Shown here: one piece after another, positions 29,596 to 38,815 of the stretch | Layout of the letters: the number at the start of each line of letters is the position of its first letter | Position numbering within the stretch: the first letter of the stretch is position 1 | Notes under the pieces: generated by a model | The model's input: only the letters and a program-made list of their open reading frames with translations | Database searches by the model: none | Told to the model about the DNA's origin: nothing | Made by a program: the position numbers and the translations under genes | Source of the DNA: Microbacterium sp. ACRRU | GTDB taxonomy: Bacteria > Actinomycetota > Actinomycetes > Actinomycetales > Microbacteriaceae | Direction of reading: 5' to 3' | DNA: 64,000 nucleotides | Assembly: GCF_022346945.1 (NCBI RefSeq) | Contig: NZ_JAKRNI010000012.1 | Location: forward strand, 1-64,000

Positions 29596-30525
29596 GTGTC
29601 TACGACCGAGGAGTTCCGTCGCAACAGCGACAACTTCTGCTACCGGCATCCCGACCGGCAGAGCTTCGTGCTGTGCCAGAGGTGCCTGCGCACGGTATGC
29701 CCCGAGTGTCGGACCCCCGCCGCCGTCGGCGTCATCTGCCCCGAGTGCATGGCCCAGCAACGGGCTGCTGCCACACCCGCGCAGAAGAAGGCGCAGCGCC
29801 GCTGGGCGCGATCCCGTCCCGTGGCCGTGGTCGCCGACGGTCGACCCACGGCCACCCTGGCGATCATCGCGATCACGGGCCTGGCGTACATCATCGGACT
29901 CATCCCGGGCGTCGGCGGTCTCCTCACGAACGCTCTGGCGTTCTCGCCGCTGTACCTCGTCCCGCAGTTCGGCCCCATCGAACCCTGGCGCCTGTTCACC
30001 GCGGCGCTCGTGCACTCCGGCTTCTTCCACGTCGGCCTGAACATGCTCGTCCTGTGGTTCCTGGGCCGAAACCTCGAGCCCCTGCTGGGGCGCGGACGAT
30101 TCGTCATCCTCTATCTCTTGGGCGCCCTCGGCGGATCCGTCGCGGTTGCCCTTCTCGCGCCGACCACTTTCGTGGTCGGAGCTTCGGGGGCGATCTTCGC
30201 GCTGTTCGGCGCACTGCTGGTCATCGGCCGGCACATCGGTGCGGACATCCGGGTCATCGCGGTCCTCATCGGCATCAACTTCGCGTGGCCGTTCGTCGTG
30301 GCCTTCATCACGTCGCTGGGGAGCGGGTCGTTCGTCACCGCGCTGAACAACATCGGCGTCTCATGGCAGGCGCACCTGGGCGGCCTCGTGGTCGGCGCCG
30401 TCGTGGGGCTGATCTACGCCCGGACGCGGTCCACCCGCCAGCGGGGGCTTCAGACAGGGCTGCTGATCGCGCTCACCGTGGCGCTGATAGCACTGCTCGT
30501 CGTACCCGCGGTGGTCTACTTCTGA
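29596..30525 (+). CDS. rhomboid intramembrane serine protease with zinc-ribbon-like N-terminus
   Basis: This 309-residue protein begins with a Cys/His-rich segment (C15, H18, C27, C30, C35, C38, C48, C51) resembling a B-box or zinc ribbon. A six-to-seven-helix rhomboid domain follows. The catalytic serine is S197 in GASGAIFALFG and the histidine is H260 in SWQAHLGG. It cleaves membrane proteins within the bilayer; the substrate is unknown. The GTG start is 16 bases after the cyclophilin gene, suggesting one operon. Confidence 0.93.
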   Translation: MSTTEEFRRNSDNFCYRHPDRQSFVLCQRCLRTVCPECRTPAAVGVICPECMAQQRAAATPAQKKAQRRWARSRPVAVVADGRPTATLAIIAITGLAYIIGLIPGVGGLLTNALAFSPLYLVPQFGPIEPWRLFTAALVHSGFFHVGLNMLVLWFLGRNLEPLLGRGRFVILYLLGALGGSVAVALLAPTTFVVGASGAIFALFGALLVIGRHIGADIRVIAVLIGINFAWPFVVAFITSLGSGSFVTALNNIGVSWQAHLGGLVVGAVVGLIYARTRSTRQRGLQTGLLIALTVALIALLVVPAVVYF

Positions 30526-30586
30526 AAGTTATCCACAGGATCATCCACAGGTGGGGATGAATTACACGTGTGTAAGTCGGTGGACC
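30526..30586. promoter_or_regulatory. convergent spacer with two DnaA boxes
   Basis: TTATCCACA (30529-30537) is a perfect DnaA box and TCATCCACA (30541-30549) differs at one position. They are in the same orientation, 12 bases apart. An imperfect palindrome TTACACGTGTGTAA lies at 30562-30575. No gene starts here, so the boxes are unlikely to control a promoter in the usual way. Confidence 0.6.
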
Positions 30587-30826
30587 TCAGCGCCAGCGCG
30601 TGGTCATGAGGAAGCCCACGAAGGCGATGCCGAAACCGATCACGAGGTTCCAGGCACCGATGCCCGGAATCGGGAACTGCGAGCTGCTCAGGTAGAAGAC
30701 GAGCACCCACACCAAGCCGACGAGCATGAGACCGATCATGATCGGCAGGAACCACACGGGGTTCGGCGCGGATCCGTTCTCGTTGCGCTCAGCGATCGGG
30801 TCTTCGCCGTTGCCAGTACGTGCCAT
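30587..30826 (-). CDS. crgA: cell division protein CrgA
   Basis: This 79-residue protein has two transmembrane helices (about 24-45 and 56-74) with the conserved NPVWFLPIMIGLMLVGLVWV and IPGIGAWNLVIGFGI segments. CrgA interacts with FtsZ, FtsQ and the septal penicillin-binding proteins in actinobacteria and coordinates septation. It lies opposite the sortase gene, as in related genomes. Confidence 0.94.
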   Translation of the reverse strand: MARTGNGEDPIAERNENGSAPNPVWFLPIMIGLMLVGLVWVLVFYLSSSQFPIPGIGAWNLVIGFGIAFVGFLMTTRWR

Positions 30827-30880
30827 GCCGGTCAGTCTAACGGCCAGGTCGCCGTGCGCCCACGGAAGTAGAATCGGCTC

Positions 30881-31654
30881 GTGTCGACGGTTGAGCTTCC
30901 CCCCACGCGCCGCAGCTCCCGGCGACGTGTTTCCCGTCGCCCACGCGTGACGGTGCTCGGTGTGCTCGGTGATCTGCTGCTCACCGGGGGTGTCGTCGTG
31001 CTTCTGTTCGTGGGGTGGCAGCTCTGGATCGGCGACGCCATCATCGGCGCGCAGTTCAAGAGCGAAGCCGACGCCCTCACCCGCGAATGGGCGGAGGCGC
31101 CGGCGCCATCCGTCCCCACTCCGGATGCCGTCGAGACGACACCGTCTGAGCCGCCGATCCTTGCGCAGCCAGGAAACGGTGAGGTTTTCGGCGTCGTGCA
31201 CATTCCTCGTCTCGGACCCGATTACCAGTTCCGTGTGGCCGGTGGGGTCAGCGCCTCCGTCACGCTCGACCCGATCGGAATCGGCCACTACCCCGACACG
31301 GCGATGCCCGGTCAGCAGGGCAACTTCGCCATCGCCGGGCACCGCGGCGGACATGGCGCGCCTTTCGCCGACCTCCCGGCGCTGCGCATCGGAGACGCCG
31401 TCGTGGTGGAGACCTCCGACGGGTGGTACACCTACCGCTTCCGCAACCTCGAGTACGTCCGCCCGGATGGTGTCGGTGTGCTGCTGCCCGTCCCGCAGGT
31501 CCCGGATGTCCAGGCGACCGACCGGGTCATCACGATGACCACGTGCAGTCCCCGCTACGGGAACACCGAACGCGCCATCGCGTACGGTGTGTTCGAGTCC
31601 TATACTCCCCGCGCGGACGGTCCGCCCGCGTCCCTGACCCTCGGAGCCGCCTGA
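30881..31654 (+). CDS. class E sortase
   Basis: This 257-residue membrane protein has a basic N-terminus, one transmembrane helix (about 24-48), a Pro/Glu linker, and a sortase domain with H154 (IAGHRGG), C222 (TMTTCSPRYG) and R231. Class E sortases of actinobacteria transpeptidate LAXTG-type proteins to the wall. The next small membrane gene starts at the sortase stop codon, making one operon through pabA. No obvious sortase substrate is seen in this window. Confidence 0.93.
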   Translation: MSTVELPPTRRSSRRRVSRRPRVTVLGVLGDLLLTGGVVVLLFVGWQLWIGDAIIGAQFKSEADALTREWAEAPAPSVPTPDAVETTPSEPPILAQPGNGEVFGVVHIPRLGPDYQFRVAGGVSASVTLDPIGIGHYPDTAMPGQQGNFAIAGHRGGHGAPFADLPALRIGDAVVVETSDGWYTYRFRNLEYVRPDGVGVLLPVPQVPDVQATDRVITMTTCSPRYGNTERAIAYGVFESYTPRADGPPASLTLGAA

Positions 31655-31809
31655 TGTACGGAGCCCTGTGGCGCGTGCTGCCCGGACCCTGGTGGGTTCG
31701 GCTCTTCATCGTGCTCGTGCTGGTCGCGGCCGTGCTCTACGGTCTCTTCTTCTTCGTGTTCCCGTGGGTCAGCGGCGTGCTTTATCCACAGGAAGTCACC
31801 GTCGAGTGA
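31654..31809 (+). CDS. small single-helix membrane protein
   Basis: This 51-residue protein has a tryptophan-rich N-terminus (WRVLPGPWWVRL) and one hydrophobic helix (IVLVLVAAVLYGLFFFVF). It overlaps the sortase stop at its start and the pabA GTG at its end, so it is clearly part of the operon. Similar tiny genes sit between sortase and pabA in related actinobacteria; their role is unknown. Its last codons contain a perfect DnaA box (31782-31790). Confidence 0.75.
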   Translation: MYGALWRVLPGPWWVRLFIVLVLVAAVLYGLFFFVFPWVSGVLYPQEVTVE

Positions 31810-32447
31810 GCTTCCGCGTCGCCGTCGTCGACAACCGCGACAGCTTCGTCCACATCCTCGCCGGATACCTCGCCGATCTCGGCGCCGAGGTCGTTCAACG
31901 ACCGGCGCAGGGCCTCGATGTCACCGGGATCCTCGCGGATGCCGACGCCGTGCTCGTCTCGCCCGGCCCGGGCCACCCCGTCGATGCCGGTGCATCGATC
32001 GCGATGGTCCGCGCGGCCGGGGAACGTGGCATCCCCCTGCTCGGGGTGTGCCTCGGTCACCAAGCCCTCGCGGTCGCCTTCGGTGCTCGGGTGACCCGCG
32101 CCCCCGAGCTGTTGCACGGCATCACCAGCCGCATCCACCACGACGGGCGCGGAGTCTTCGCCGGTCTCGCGGACGGTTTCACCGCGACGCGCTACCACTC
32201 TCTCGCCGTGGACCCAGACTCCCTGCCCGACGAGCTCGTCGTGACCGCGCGCAGCGAGTCCGGTGTGATCATGGGCATCGCTCACCGCACCGCGCCGCTG
32301 ACCGGCGTGCAGTTCCATCCGGAGAGCGTCCTCACCGACGCCGGTCACGCGCTGCTCGGCACCTGGCTCGAGGATGCCGGCTTGCCCGGCGCGGCGGCTG
32401 CGGGAAGGACGTTCCGTCCGCGTCGAGGTCAGGAGCCGGTGCAGTAG
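31806..32447 (+). CDS. pabA: glutamine amidotransferase, PabA/TrpG type
   Basis: This 213-residue class I amidotransferase has the nucleophile motif GVCLGHQ and the catalytic His/Glu segment GVQFHPES. It supplies ammonia for 4-amino-4-deoxychorismate (folate) or anthranilate synthesis. Actinobacteria often annotate the copy beside pknB as TrpG/PabA. The GTG at 31806 overlaps the preceding stop. Its 3' end overlaps the convergent pknB 3' end by 19 bases. Confidence 0.9.
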   Translation: MSFRVAVVDNRDSFVHILAGYLADLGAEVVQRPAQGLDVTGILADADAVLVSPGPGHPVDAGASIAMVRAAGERGIPLLGVCLGHQALAVAFGARVTRAPELLHGITSRIHHDGRGVFAGLADGFTATRYHSLAVDPDSLPDELVVTARSESGVIMGIAHRTAPLTGVQFHPESVLTDAGHALLGTWLEDAGLPGAAAAGRTFRPRRGQEPVQ

Positions 32448-34129
32448 GTCAGCGTGATCTCGCTGTGGATGGGCACCTCGCCCGGGGCGAGCGACTGCGT
32501 GGTCACGAGCGCGGGGGTGGTTGCAGGGCACCCGGGGTCTTCCTGCGTCCGCACCGTGAGCTGCTTGTCCTCGGCCTCGAGTTCACGCTGAGCGACCTCG
32601 ACGGGATAGTCCGCGTAGTTCACGATCACGACGGTGCCGCTGGCGACGACGAGGTTGACGGTGGTGCCCTTGGCGACCTCGGTTCCGGATGCCACGCTCC
32701 CCGACATCACCACGCCCGAGGCGAGTGCGGGGTCGGGTTTACGCTGCACGAACCCGAGCGAGAGACCCGCCTCCTCGAGCGCGGACCGCGCCTCGGACTC
32801 GGTGATTCCCTCGAGGTTCGGTACTTCGGCGGTGTCCGCGCCGGTGGAGACGTACACCGTGACCTCTTGCCCGGCCGCCACGGTCGTGTCGGCACTCGGC
32901 GTGGTGCGCACGACGTTCCCGGCCGCGATCGAGTCGTTCGCCTCGTCGACACGCTTGGCGAAGAGATCCTGTTCCTCCAGGGCGGTGACGGCGTCGTCGT
33001 ACGACATGTCGACCACATCCGGCACGGTGCGACCGGCCGTGGGAACCGTGCTCGACGGTTGGATCTGCACGACCCACAGCAGCACCGAGACGAGGAGCAC
33101 CGCGAGGATGGCGACACCCGCCCAGATCCACGCGACTGGCGGACCCGGCTGGGTGCGCCGCATGGTGGTGTCCGTGCTGAGCTGCCGCAGCGAACGCGCC
33201 GTCTCGGCGGCCTGGCGGGGATTCGGTCCGTACAGCTCGTTCGACAGGGCCGACATCTGGCGCTTGGTCGGCTCCTTCCCCGAGACCGTGGCATCCAGGT
33301 CTTCCCGGAAGCCGGCGGCGTCCTGGGGACGCTGGAACGGATCCTTCGCGAGAGCACGGAGGACGACCGCGTCGAGGGCGCGGGGGACGCTCTCGTTGAG
33401 CTCGCTCGGGGGAAGCGGAGCCTCGCTGACGTGCTGGTAGGCGACGGCGACCGGGGTGTCGCCGCGGAAGGGCGGACGGCCGGTCAGGAGCTCGTACAGG
33501 ACGACGCCGGTGGAGTAGAGGTCGGCGCGCGCGTCGACGGACTCACCCTTTGCCTGTTCGGGCGAGAAGTACGCGGCGGTGCCGACGATTGCGGTCGTCT
33601 CGGCCACCGTCGACGACGAGTCCGACACGGCGCGGGCGATGCCGAAATCCATCACCTTCACCCGACCGGAGTCGGTGATCATGACGTTGCCCGGCTTGAT
33701 GTCGCGGTGCACGACTCCTGCGCGGTGCGAGTACTCCAGGGCCTCCAGGATGCCGTCGACGTAGCGCAGGGCGTCATCGATGGGCACGGGGCCGCCCGCG
33801 ATGACGTCCTTCAGGAGCTTGCCGTGGACGAGCTCCATCACGATGTACGGGACGGGGCGCTCGTGTCCGTCGACGCCGACCTCGACGTCTTCGCCCGCGT
33901 CGAACACCCTCACGATCGTGGGGTGCGCCATGCGGGACGCGGCCTGCGCCTCGAGACGGAAGCGCGTGCGGAATGCCGCATCGCCGGCGAGGTCGGCCTT
34001 GAGGATCTTGATCGCCACCGTGCGCCCGAGGGTCTGGTCATAGCCGCGGTAGACGCTGGCCATGCCGCCGCGACCGATGAGATCGTCGACGCGATAGCGC
34101 CCGGAAAGGACGCGCGTCTCAGTGGTCAC
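32429..34129 (-). CDS. pknB: Ser/Thr protein kinase PknB with PASTA domains
   Basis: This 566-residue kinase has an N-terminal cytoplasmic kinase domain (glycine loop IGRGGMASVYRG, HRDIKPGNVM, DFGIARAVSD, APE-like SPEQ). A transmembrane helix lies at about residues 333-355 and three extracytoplasmic PASTA repeats follow. PASTA kinases sense muropeptides or lipid II and regulate wall synthesis and division. It is the last gene of the fhaA-pknB operon, and its GTG start is 42 bases after pknA. Confidence 0.96.
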   Translation of the reverse strand: MTTETRVLSGRYRVDDLIGRGGMASVYRGYDQTLGRTVAIKILKADLAGDAAFRTRFRLEAQAASRMAHPTIVRVFDAGEDVEVGVDGHERPVPYIVMELVHGKLLKDVIAGGPVPIDDALRYVDGILEALEYSHRAGVVHRDIKPGNVMITDSGRVKVMDFGIARAVSDSSSTVAETTAIVGTAAYFSPEQAKGESVDARADLYSTGVVLYELLTGRPPFRGDTPVAVAYQHVSEAPLPPSELNESVPRALDAVVLRALAKDPFQRPQDAAGFREDLDATVSGKEPTKRQMSALSNELYGPNPRQAAETARSLRQLSTDTTMRRTQPGPPVAWIWAGVAILAVLLVSVLLWVVQIQPSSTVPTAGRTVPDVVDMSYDDAVTALEEQDLFAKRVDEANDSIAAGNVVRTTPSADTTVAAGQEVTVYVSTGADTAEVPNLEGITESEARSALEEAGLSLGFVQRKPDPALASGVVMSGSVASGTEVAKGTTVNLVVASGTVVIVNYADYPVEVAQRELEAEDKQLTVRTQEDPGCPATTPALVTTQSLAPGEVPIHSEITLTYCTGS

Positions 34130-34171
34130 GGTGAAAGCTCCTGCGGATGTCGGGGGGATCTGATGCGGCGA

Positions 34172-35917
34172 TCAGTTGCTGGCGCTGGGGTTGGGCGACG
34201 GGGTGTTTCCTCCCGTGATCGACGCGGATGCCTCACCCGAGGGGCCGGCCGTGCGGTCGGTTCCCGAGCAGCTGACCGTGTACGTCACACGGAGGCTCTG
34301 GCCGACGGAGTTGTTCACCTGCAGCTCGGCGTTGCGCGCGTCGGGCGCGAACGATGCCGTCGACTGCCCGTTCTCGGTGAACGTGCCGTTGGTGGCCGTG
34401 AAGTTGTACGACGAGACATTCCCGGTGCCCGAGGGGCACGTGTACTGCTGCCACGACACCTGGACGGTGTCGCCCGCCGTCACGGAGGACCCGGGGAGGG
34501 TGGGCGTGCCGGGGGTCGGAAGCGGCGTTTCTTCCCCGAACACACGGAGCGTGATGATCGTGCCGGCGGGAACGCGGCCGGTCGGGTTGACCGTGTCGAC
34601 ACGGCCCACCTGGTCCGGGGTGGTCGCGGCGTTACCGGTTTCACACTGCGCGCCCAGGTCGTTGTCGCTCAGAATCGCGCTCGCCTCGTCGCACGTCTTG
34701 CCTGGGAGGCCCAGCGCGTTGACGTCGACGAGCTGCGAGGTCGGCGTCGGCGAGGACGAGGGGCTCGCGCTTCGCGACGGAGCGGTCGAACTGGGTGCGG
34801 CGCTGGTCGGCCCGACATCCGGATCGTTCTGGTTGCTCAGAACGGCGAACAGCGTTCCGCCGAGCACGAGGAGAAGGAGGGCAATGAGCGCGACGAGCGG
34901 CCACGTCCAGGGACTGCGCTTCTTCTTCTGAGGCTGCGGGTCCTCCTCGGTGTGCTCCTCCGTCAGGAGCGACGTCGCGGGTGCCGGCATCAGGCGCGTC
35001 GCGGCCGATGTCTGACCCGCGGTGAGGAGCTGCGTCGCCTCGTCGGCGATCGCGACGCCCGCCGCGATCGCGGGGACGGCGGCGGCCGCCGCGGTGAGGT
35101 CACCACGACGCAGCGCCGTCGCGGCGCGCGAGACGGCCGCGGCCGAGGCCGGGCGGTCCTCGGGCTTCTTGGCGATCATGGCCATGACGAGGTTCTGCAC
35201 CGGCACGGCCACCGTCGGCGGCAACGGTGCGGGCTGCTCGTTGATCTGTGCCATGGCGATGGCCACCTGCGACTCGCCGGTGAACGGTCGCTTGCCGGCC
35301 AGGCACTCGTACGCCACGATGCCGAGCGAGTAGGTGTCGGTCGCGGGCGAGGCCGGGTGACCCGACGCCTGCTCGGGCGACAGGTACTGCACCGTGCCCA
35401 TGACCTGACCGGTCGCCGTGAGCGGCACCTGGTCGGCGATGCGGGCGATACCGAAGTCGGTGATCTTCACCCGCCCGTCGGGCGTGATGAGCAGGTTGCC
35501 GGGCTTGATGTCGCGGTGGACGAGCCCGGCGGCGTGCGCGGCCTGCAGGGCGGCGGCCGTCTGGGCGACGATGTCGAGCGTCTTGTCGGTCGACAGCGAG
35601 CCCTCGCGCTCGAGGATGGTCGAAAGCGCCTCACCGGGAACGAGCTCCATCACGAGGAAGGCGCTGCCGTCCTCCTCGCCGTAGTCGAACACGCTCGCGA
35701 TGCCCTCGTGGTTGACGAGCGCAGCGTGCCGGGCCTCGGCACGGAAGCGCTCGAGGAACCCGGGGTCGCCCATGTACTCGTCTTTGAGGATCTTGATCGC
35801 GACGGTACGTCCGATGACGTGGTCGGTCGCTTCCCAGACCTCACCCATCCCGCCGATCGCGATCCGCGAATCCAGCTCGTAGCGTCCTCCGAAGGTCACT
35901 CCTTGCGTCGGTCTCAT
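34172..35917 (-). CDS. pknA: Ser/Thr protein kinase PknA
   Basis: This 581-residue kinase has GGMGEVWEA, HRDIKPGNLLI and DFGIARIAD in its catalytic domain, then a linker and a transmembrane helix near residues 345-365. Unlike mycobacterial PknA it has a substantial extracytoplasmic part: one PASTA-like repeat (about 405-475) and then a second beta-rich, Thr/Ser-rich domain of about 100 residues with two cysteines. It overlaps pbpA by four bases. Confidence 0.95.
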   Translation of the reverse strand: MRPTQGVTFGGRYELDSRIAIGGMGEVWEATDHVIGRTVAIKILKDEYMGDPGFLERFRAEARHAALVNHEGIASVFDYGEEDGSAFLVMELVPGEALSTILEREGSLSTDKTLDIVAQTAAALQAAHAAGLVHRDIKPGNLLITPDGRVKITDFGIARIADQVPLTATGQVMGTVQYLSPEQASGHPASPATDTYSLGIVAYECLAGKRPFTGESQVAIAMAQINEQPAPLPPTVAVPVQNLVMAMIAKKPEDRPASAAAVSRAATALRRGDLTAAAAAVPAIAAGVAIADEATQLLTAGQTSAATRLMPAPATSLLTEEHTEEDPQPQKKKRSPWTWPLVALIALLLLVLGGTLFAVLSNQNDPDVGPTSAAPSSTAPSRSASPSSSPTPTSQLVDVNALGLPGKTCDEASAILSDNDLGAQCETGNAATTPDQVGRVDTVNPTGRVPAGTIITLRVFGEETPLPTPGTPTLPGSSVTAGDTVQVSWQQYTCPSGTGNVSSYNFTATNGTFTENGQSTASFAPDARNAELQVNNSVGQSLRVTYTVSCSGTDRTAGPSGEASASITGGNTPSPNPSASN

Positions 35918-37368
35918 TTGCCCAGCACCGCCTCCATGACCTTCTTCGCTATCGGAGCGGCGATCTCGTTGCCGCTTCCGTTCTGCCCCTGGCCGCCACC
36001 GTTCTCCACCACAACAGCGACGGCGACCTTCGGGTCGTCCGCTGGCGCGAAGCCGGTGAACCAGAGAGTGTAGGGACGAGCGTCGTTCTCTGCGGTGCCG
36101 GTCTTACCCGCCACCTGGACCCCGTCTATTCTTGCATTCGACGCTGCGCCGTCCTGGACGTTCGCCGTCATCATCGTGACCATCTGGGCCGCGATGTTCG
36201 ACTCCAGCGCTCGGCCGTACTCGCTGTTCGAGCCCTCTTGACCGACCGACAGGTTGGGTTCGATCACCCGATCGATCATGCGGGGGTTCATCACCACACC
36301 GCCGTTGGCGATCCCGGCCGACACCATCGCCATCTGCAGCGGAGTCGCCCGCACCTGGCCCTGGCCGAATCCGCTCAGCGCCGTCTGCGGCGCGTCGAGC
36401 GTGGACGGGTAGGTCGACGGGGTCGAGGTCAGCGGCATCGTGAATGCGGAGTTGAAGCCGTACTTCTCGGCCTCTTCGCGGATCGCATCGTCGCCCAGCT
36501 CCACCGCGAGCTCGGCGAAGGGGATGTTGCAGCTGAGCCGCAGCGCCGTCGCGAGTGTCACCGTGTCACCGCCGCCGCACGCCCCGCCGCCCGCGTTGCT
36601 GACGACGCTTGAGGACTGCGGGAGCGTGTACGACGCCGGGTTCGGGAACGTCGAGTCGGGGGTGTACCGACCGGATGCCAACGCGGCCGAGGCCACGACC
36701 AGCTTGAACGTCGAGCCCGGGGGGTTGAGGTTGCCCTCGATCGCGCGGTTGGTGAGCGGCTGTGTGGGGTCGGCGGCGAGCTGGTCGTAGGCGGCGTTCA
36801 CGGCGTCGGGGTCGTGAGCGGCCAGCGTGTTGGTGTCGAAGCTGGGCTTGGAGACCATGGCGAGGATCCGACCCGTCGACGGCTCGATCGCCACGACGGC
36901 GCCCTGCTGGTCGCCGAGGGCGTCCCACGCGGCGCGCTGCACGTCGGCATCCAACGACAGCTCGACGTTCGATCCGCGGGGTACCTGACCGGTCAGGGCG
37001 CGGTCGATGCGCGAGAAGAACTGGTTCTCGTCCGAGCCGCTGAGCACGCTGTTCTCGGTCGATTCGATCCGGGTCTTGGCGTCGAGCACCGGGTTCATGT
37101 AGCCGGTGACGGGCGCCCACATGGCGGCATCCACGTATTCGCGCTGCCAGCTGTACACGTCGTCCGAGGGGACCGACTGTGCGATCGGGGTGCCGCTGAC
37201 GATGATCGACCCGCGCTGGATCTCGTACGAGTCGTACAGCGCGCGGCGATTGCCCGGCGTGTTGGCGAGGTTGGCGGCCTGCCCCACCTGGATGACGCTG
37301 GTCGAGACGAACAGGGCGAGGAACATCGCCAGCATGACGATGCTGAGGCGTCGGAGCTCTTTGGTCAC
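35914..37368 (-). CDS. pbpA: class B penicillin-binding protein PbpA
   Basis: This 484-residue transpeptidase has an N-terminal membrane anchor (about 8-28), a dimerisation region, and the catalytic motifs S219-T-F-K222, S279-C-N281 and K422-T-G. It crosslinks peptidoglycan together with the SEDS partner encoded just upstream. The GTG start is 46 bases after rodA. It overlaps the pknA start. Confidence 0.95.
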   Translation of the reverse strand: MTKELRRLSIVMLAMFLALFVSTSVIQVGQAANLANTPGNRRALYDSYEIQRGSIIVSGTPIAQSVPSDDVYSWQREYVDAAMWAPVTGYMNPVLDAKTRIESTENSVLSGSDENQFFSRIDRALTGQVPRGSNVELSLDADVQRAAWDALGDQQGAVVAIEPSTGRILAMVSKPSFDTNTLAAHDPDAVNAAYDQLAADPTQPLTNRAIEGNLNPPGSTFKLVVASAALASGRYTPDSTFPNPASYTLPQSSSVVSNAGGGACGGGDTVTLATALRLSCNIPFAELAVELGDDAIREEAEKYGFNSAFTMPLTSTPSTYPSTLDAPQTALSGFGQGQVRATPLQMAMVSAGIANGGVVMNPRMIDRVIEPNLSVGQEGSNSEYGRALESNIAAQMVTMMTANVQDGAASNARIDGVQVAGKTGTAENDARPYTLWFTGFAPADDPKVAVAVVVENGGGQGQNGSGNEIAAPIAKKVMEAVLGK

Positions 37369-37414
37369 GGTGCCTCCTCCGGAATGAGCGTGCGGGTGGA
37401 TGCGGTGGTGGGCA

Positions 37415-38815
37415 TCAGCCGATCACCACCCGGGGGCGGCTGCGCACGGCATCCGAGATGCGCAGGAGGAAGGCGACGATGATCCAGTTCGCCACGAGCG
37501 AGGATCCACCGGCCGCGAGGAACGGTGTGGTCAGTCCGGTGAGGGGGATGACGCGGGTCACGCCGCCGACCATGATGAACACCTGCAGCGCGATGGTGAA
37601 CGAGAACCCGGTCGCGAGGAGCTTCCCGAAGTCGTCCTGACCGGCCAGGCCGATGCGGATGCCACGGCTGGTGAACACCATGTACAGCGCGAGGATCGCG
37701 AACAGGCCCACGAGGCCCAGCTCTTCGCCGAGGCTCGGGACGATGTAGTCGCTCTGCGACAGCGGGGTGATGTAGGGACGACCCTGCCCGAGGCCCGTGC
37801 CGAACAGCCCGCCGTGCGCGAGGCCGAAGATCCCCTGCGTGAGCTGGTAGCTGCCGCCGTCGGCGTCGATGACGGCCGGGTTGAAGGCGTCGAGCCAGTT
37901 GGTGAAGCGGCCGTTGACGTACGGCAGGACACGGGATGCCAGGAACGCCCCGGTCGCGACCAGGACGAGGCCGATGAGCACCCAGCTGGTCTTTCCCGTG
38001 GCGACGTACAGCATCGCGACGAACATGCCGAAGATCAGCAAACCCGTCCCGAGGTCGCGCTGCAGCACGATGATGCCGAGCGAGACGAGCCAGATGATCA
38101 GCACCGGACCGAGCTCGCGTGCGCGGGGCCACGTCATGAACAGGAAGCGGGTGCCCGTGGAGGTCAGGCTCTCGCGCGTGCGCACGAGGTAGCCGGCGAA
38201 GAAGATCGCCAGACAGATCTTCGCCAGCTCGCCCGGCTGGAACGAGACGAAGCCGAGGGACACCCACACGTCGGCGTTCTGCTCGGTGCCGAGTCCGGGG
38301 ACGAACGGCAGCAGGAGCAGCAGGATGCCGACGAGACCCGACAGGTACGTGTAGCGGAACAGCACGCGGTAGTTGCGGACGAAGATCACCACGGCCAACG
38401 CCGCGACCAGAGCGATCGCCGCCCACGCGATCTGGCGGATGGAGGTGGCTTCCCAGCCCTGCAGACCCACCGCGAGGTCGATGCGGTAGATCATCGCAAT
38501 GCCCAGGCCGGTGAGCACCGTGGCGATGGGGAGCACGAACGGGTCCGCGTCGCGGGCGCGCAGCCGGAGCACGACGTGCATCACGAGGGCGAGGACCGCC
38601 GGGACGCTCGCGAGCGCGAGGTAGCCGGGCTCCACGACGCCGTTGACGCCGAGCTGCACGAGCACGATCGCCGAGCCGTAGACGGCGATCGCGAACAGCA
38701 GCAGGCCGAGCTCGCGGTTGCGCTGCGTCGCGGGCACGCGGATCTTCTTCAGCGCACGCATCACCGCCGTGTCGGTGGAGACCGCGTCGGATCGGGTCAG
38801 CTTCTGATCGGTCAT
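37415..38815 (-). CDS. rodA: SEDS glycosyltransferase FtsW/RodA family
   Basis: This 466-residue polytopic protein belongs to the FtsW/RodA/SpoVE family; conserved sequence includes PGELAKICLAIFFAGYL, LQRDLGTGLLIF and DYIVPSLGEELGLVG. SEDS proteins polymerise lipid II. Pairing with PbpA and the position between pstP and pbpA point to RodA. The ATG overlaps the pstP stop (ATGA). Upstream in-frame codons are rejected because they lie within pstP. Confidence 0.95.
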   Translation of the reverse strand: MTDQKLTRSDAVSTDTAVMRALKKIRVPATQRNRELGLLLFAIAVYGSAIVLVQLGVNGVVEPGYLALASVPAVLALVMHVVLRLRARDADPFVLPIATVLTGLGIAMIYRIDLAVGLQGWEATSIRQIAWAAIALVAALAVVIFVRNYRVLFRYTYLSGLVGILLLLLPFVPGLGTEQNADVWVSLGFVSFQPGELAKICLAIFFAGYLVRTRESLTSTGTRFLFMTWPRARELGPVLIIWLVSLGIIVLQRDLGTGLLIFGMFVAMLYVATGKTSWVLIGLVLVATGAFLASRVLPYVNGRFTNWLDAFNPAVIDADGGSYQLTQGIFGLAHGGLFGTGLGQGRPYITPLSQSDYIVPSLGEELGLVGLFAILALYMVFTSRGIRIGLAGQDDFGKLLATGFSFTIALQVFIMVGGVTRVIPLTGLTTPFLAAGGSSLVANWIIVAFLLRISDAVRSRPRVVIG

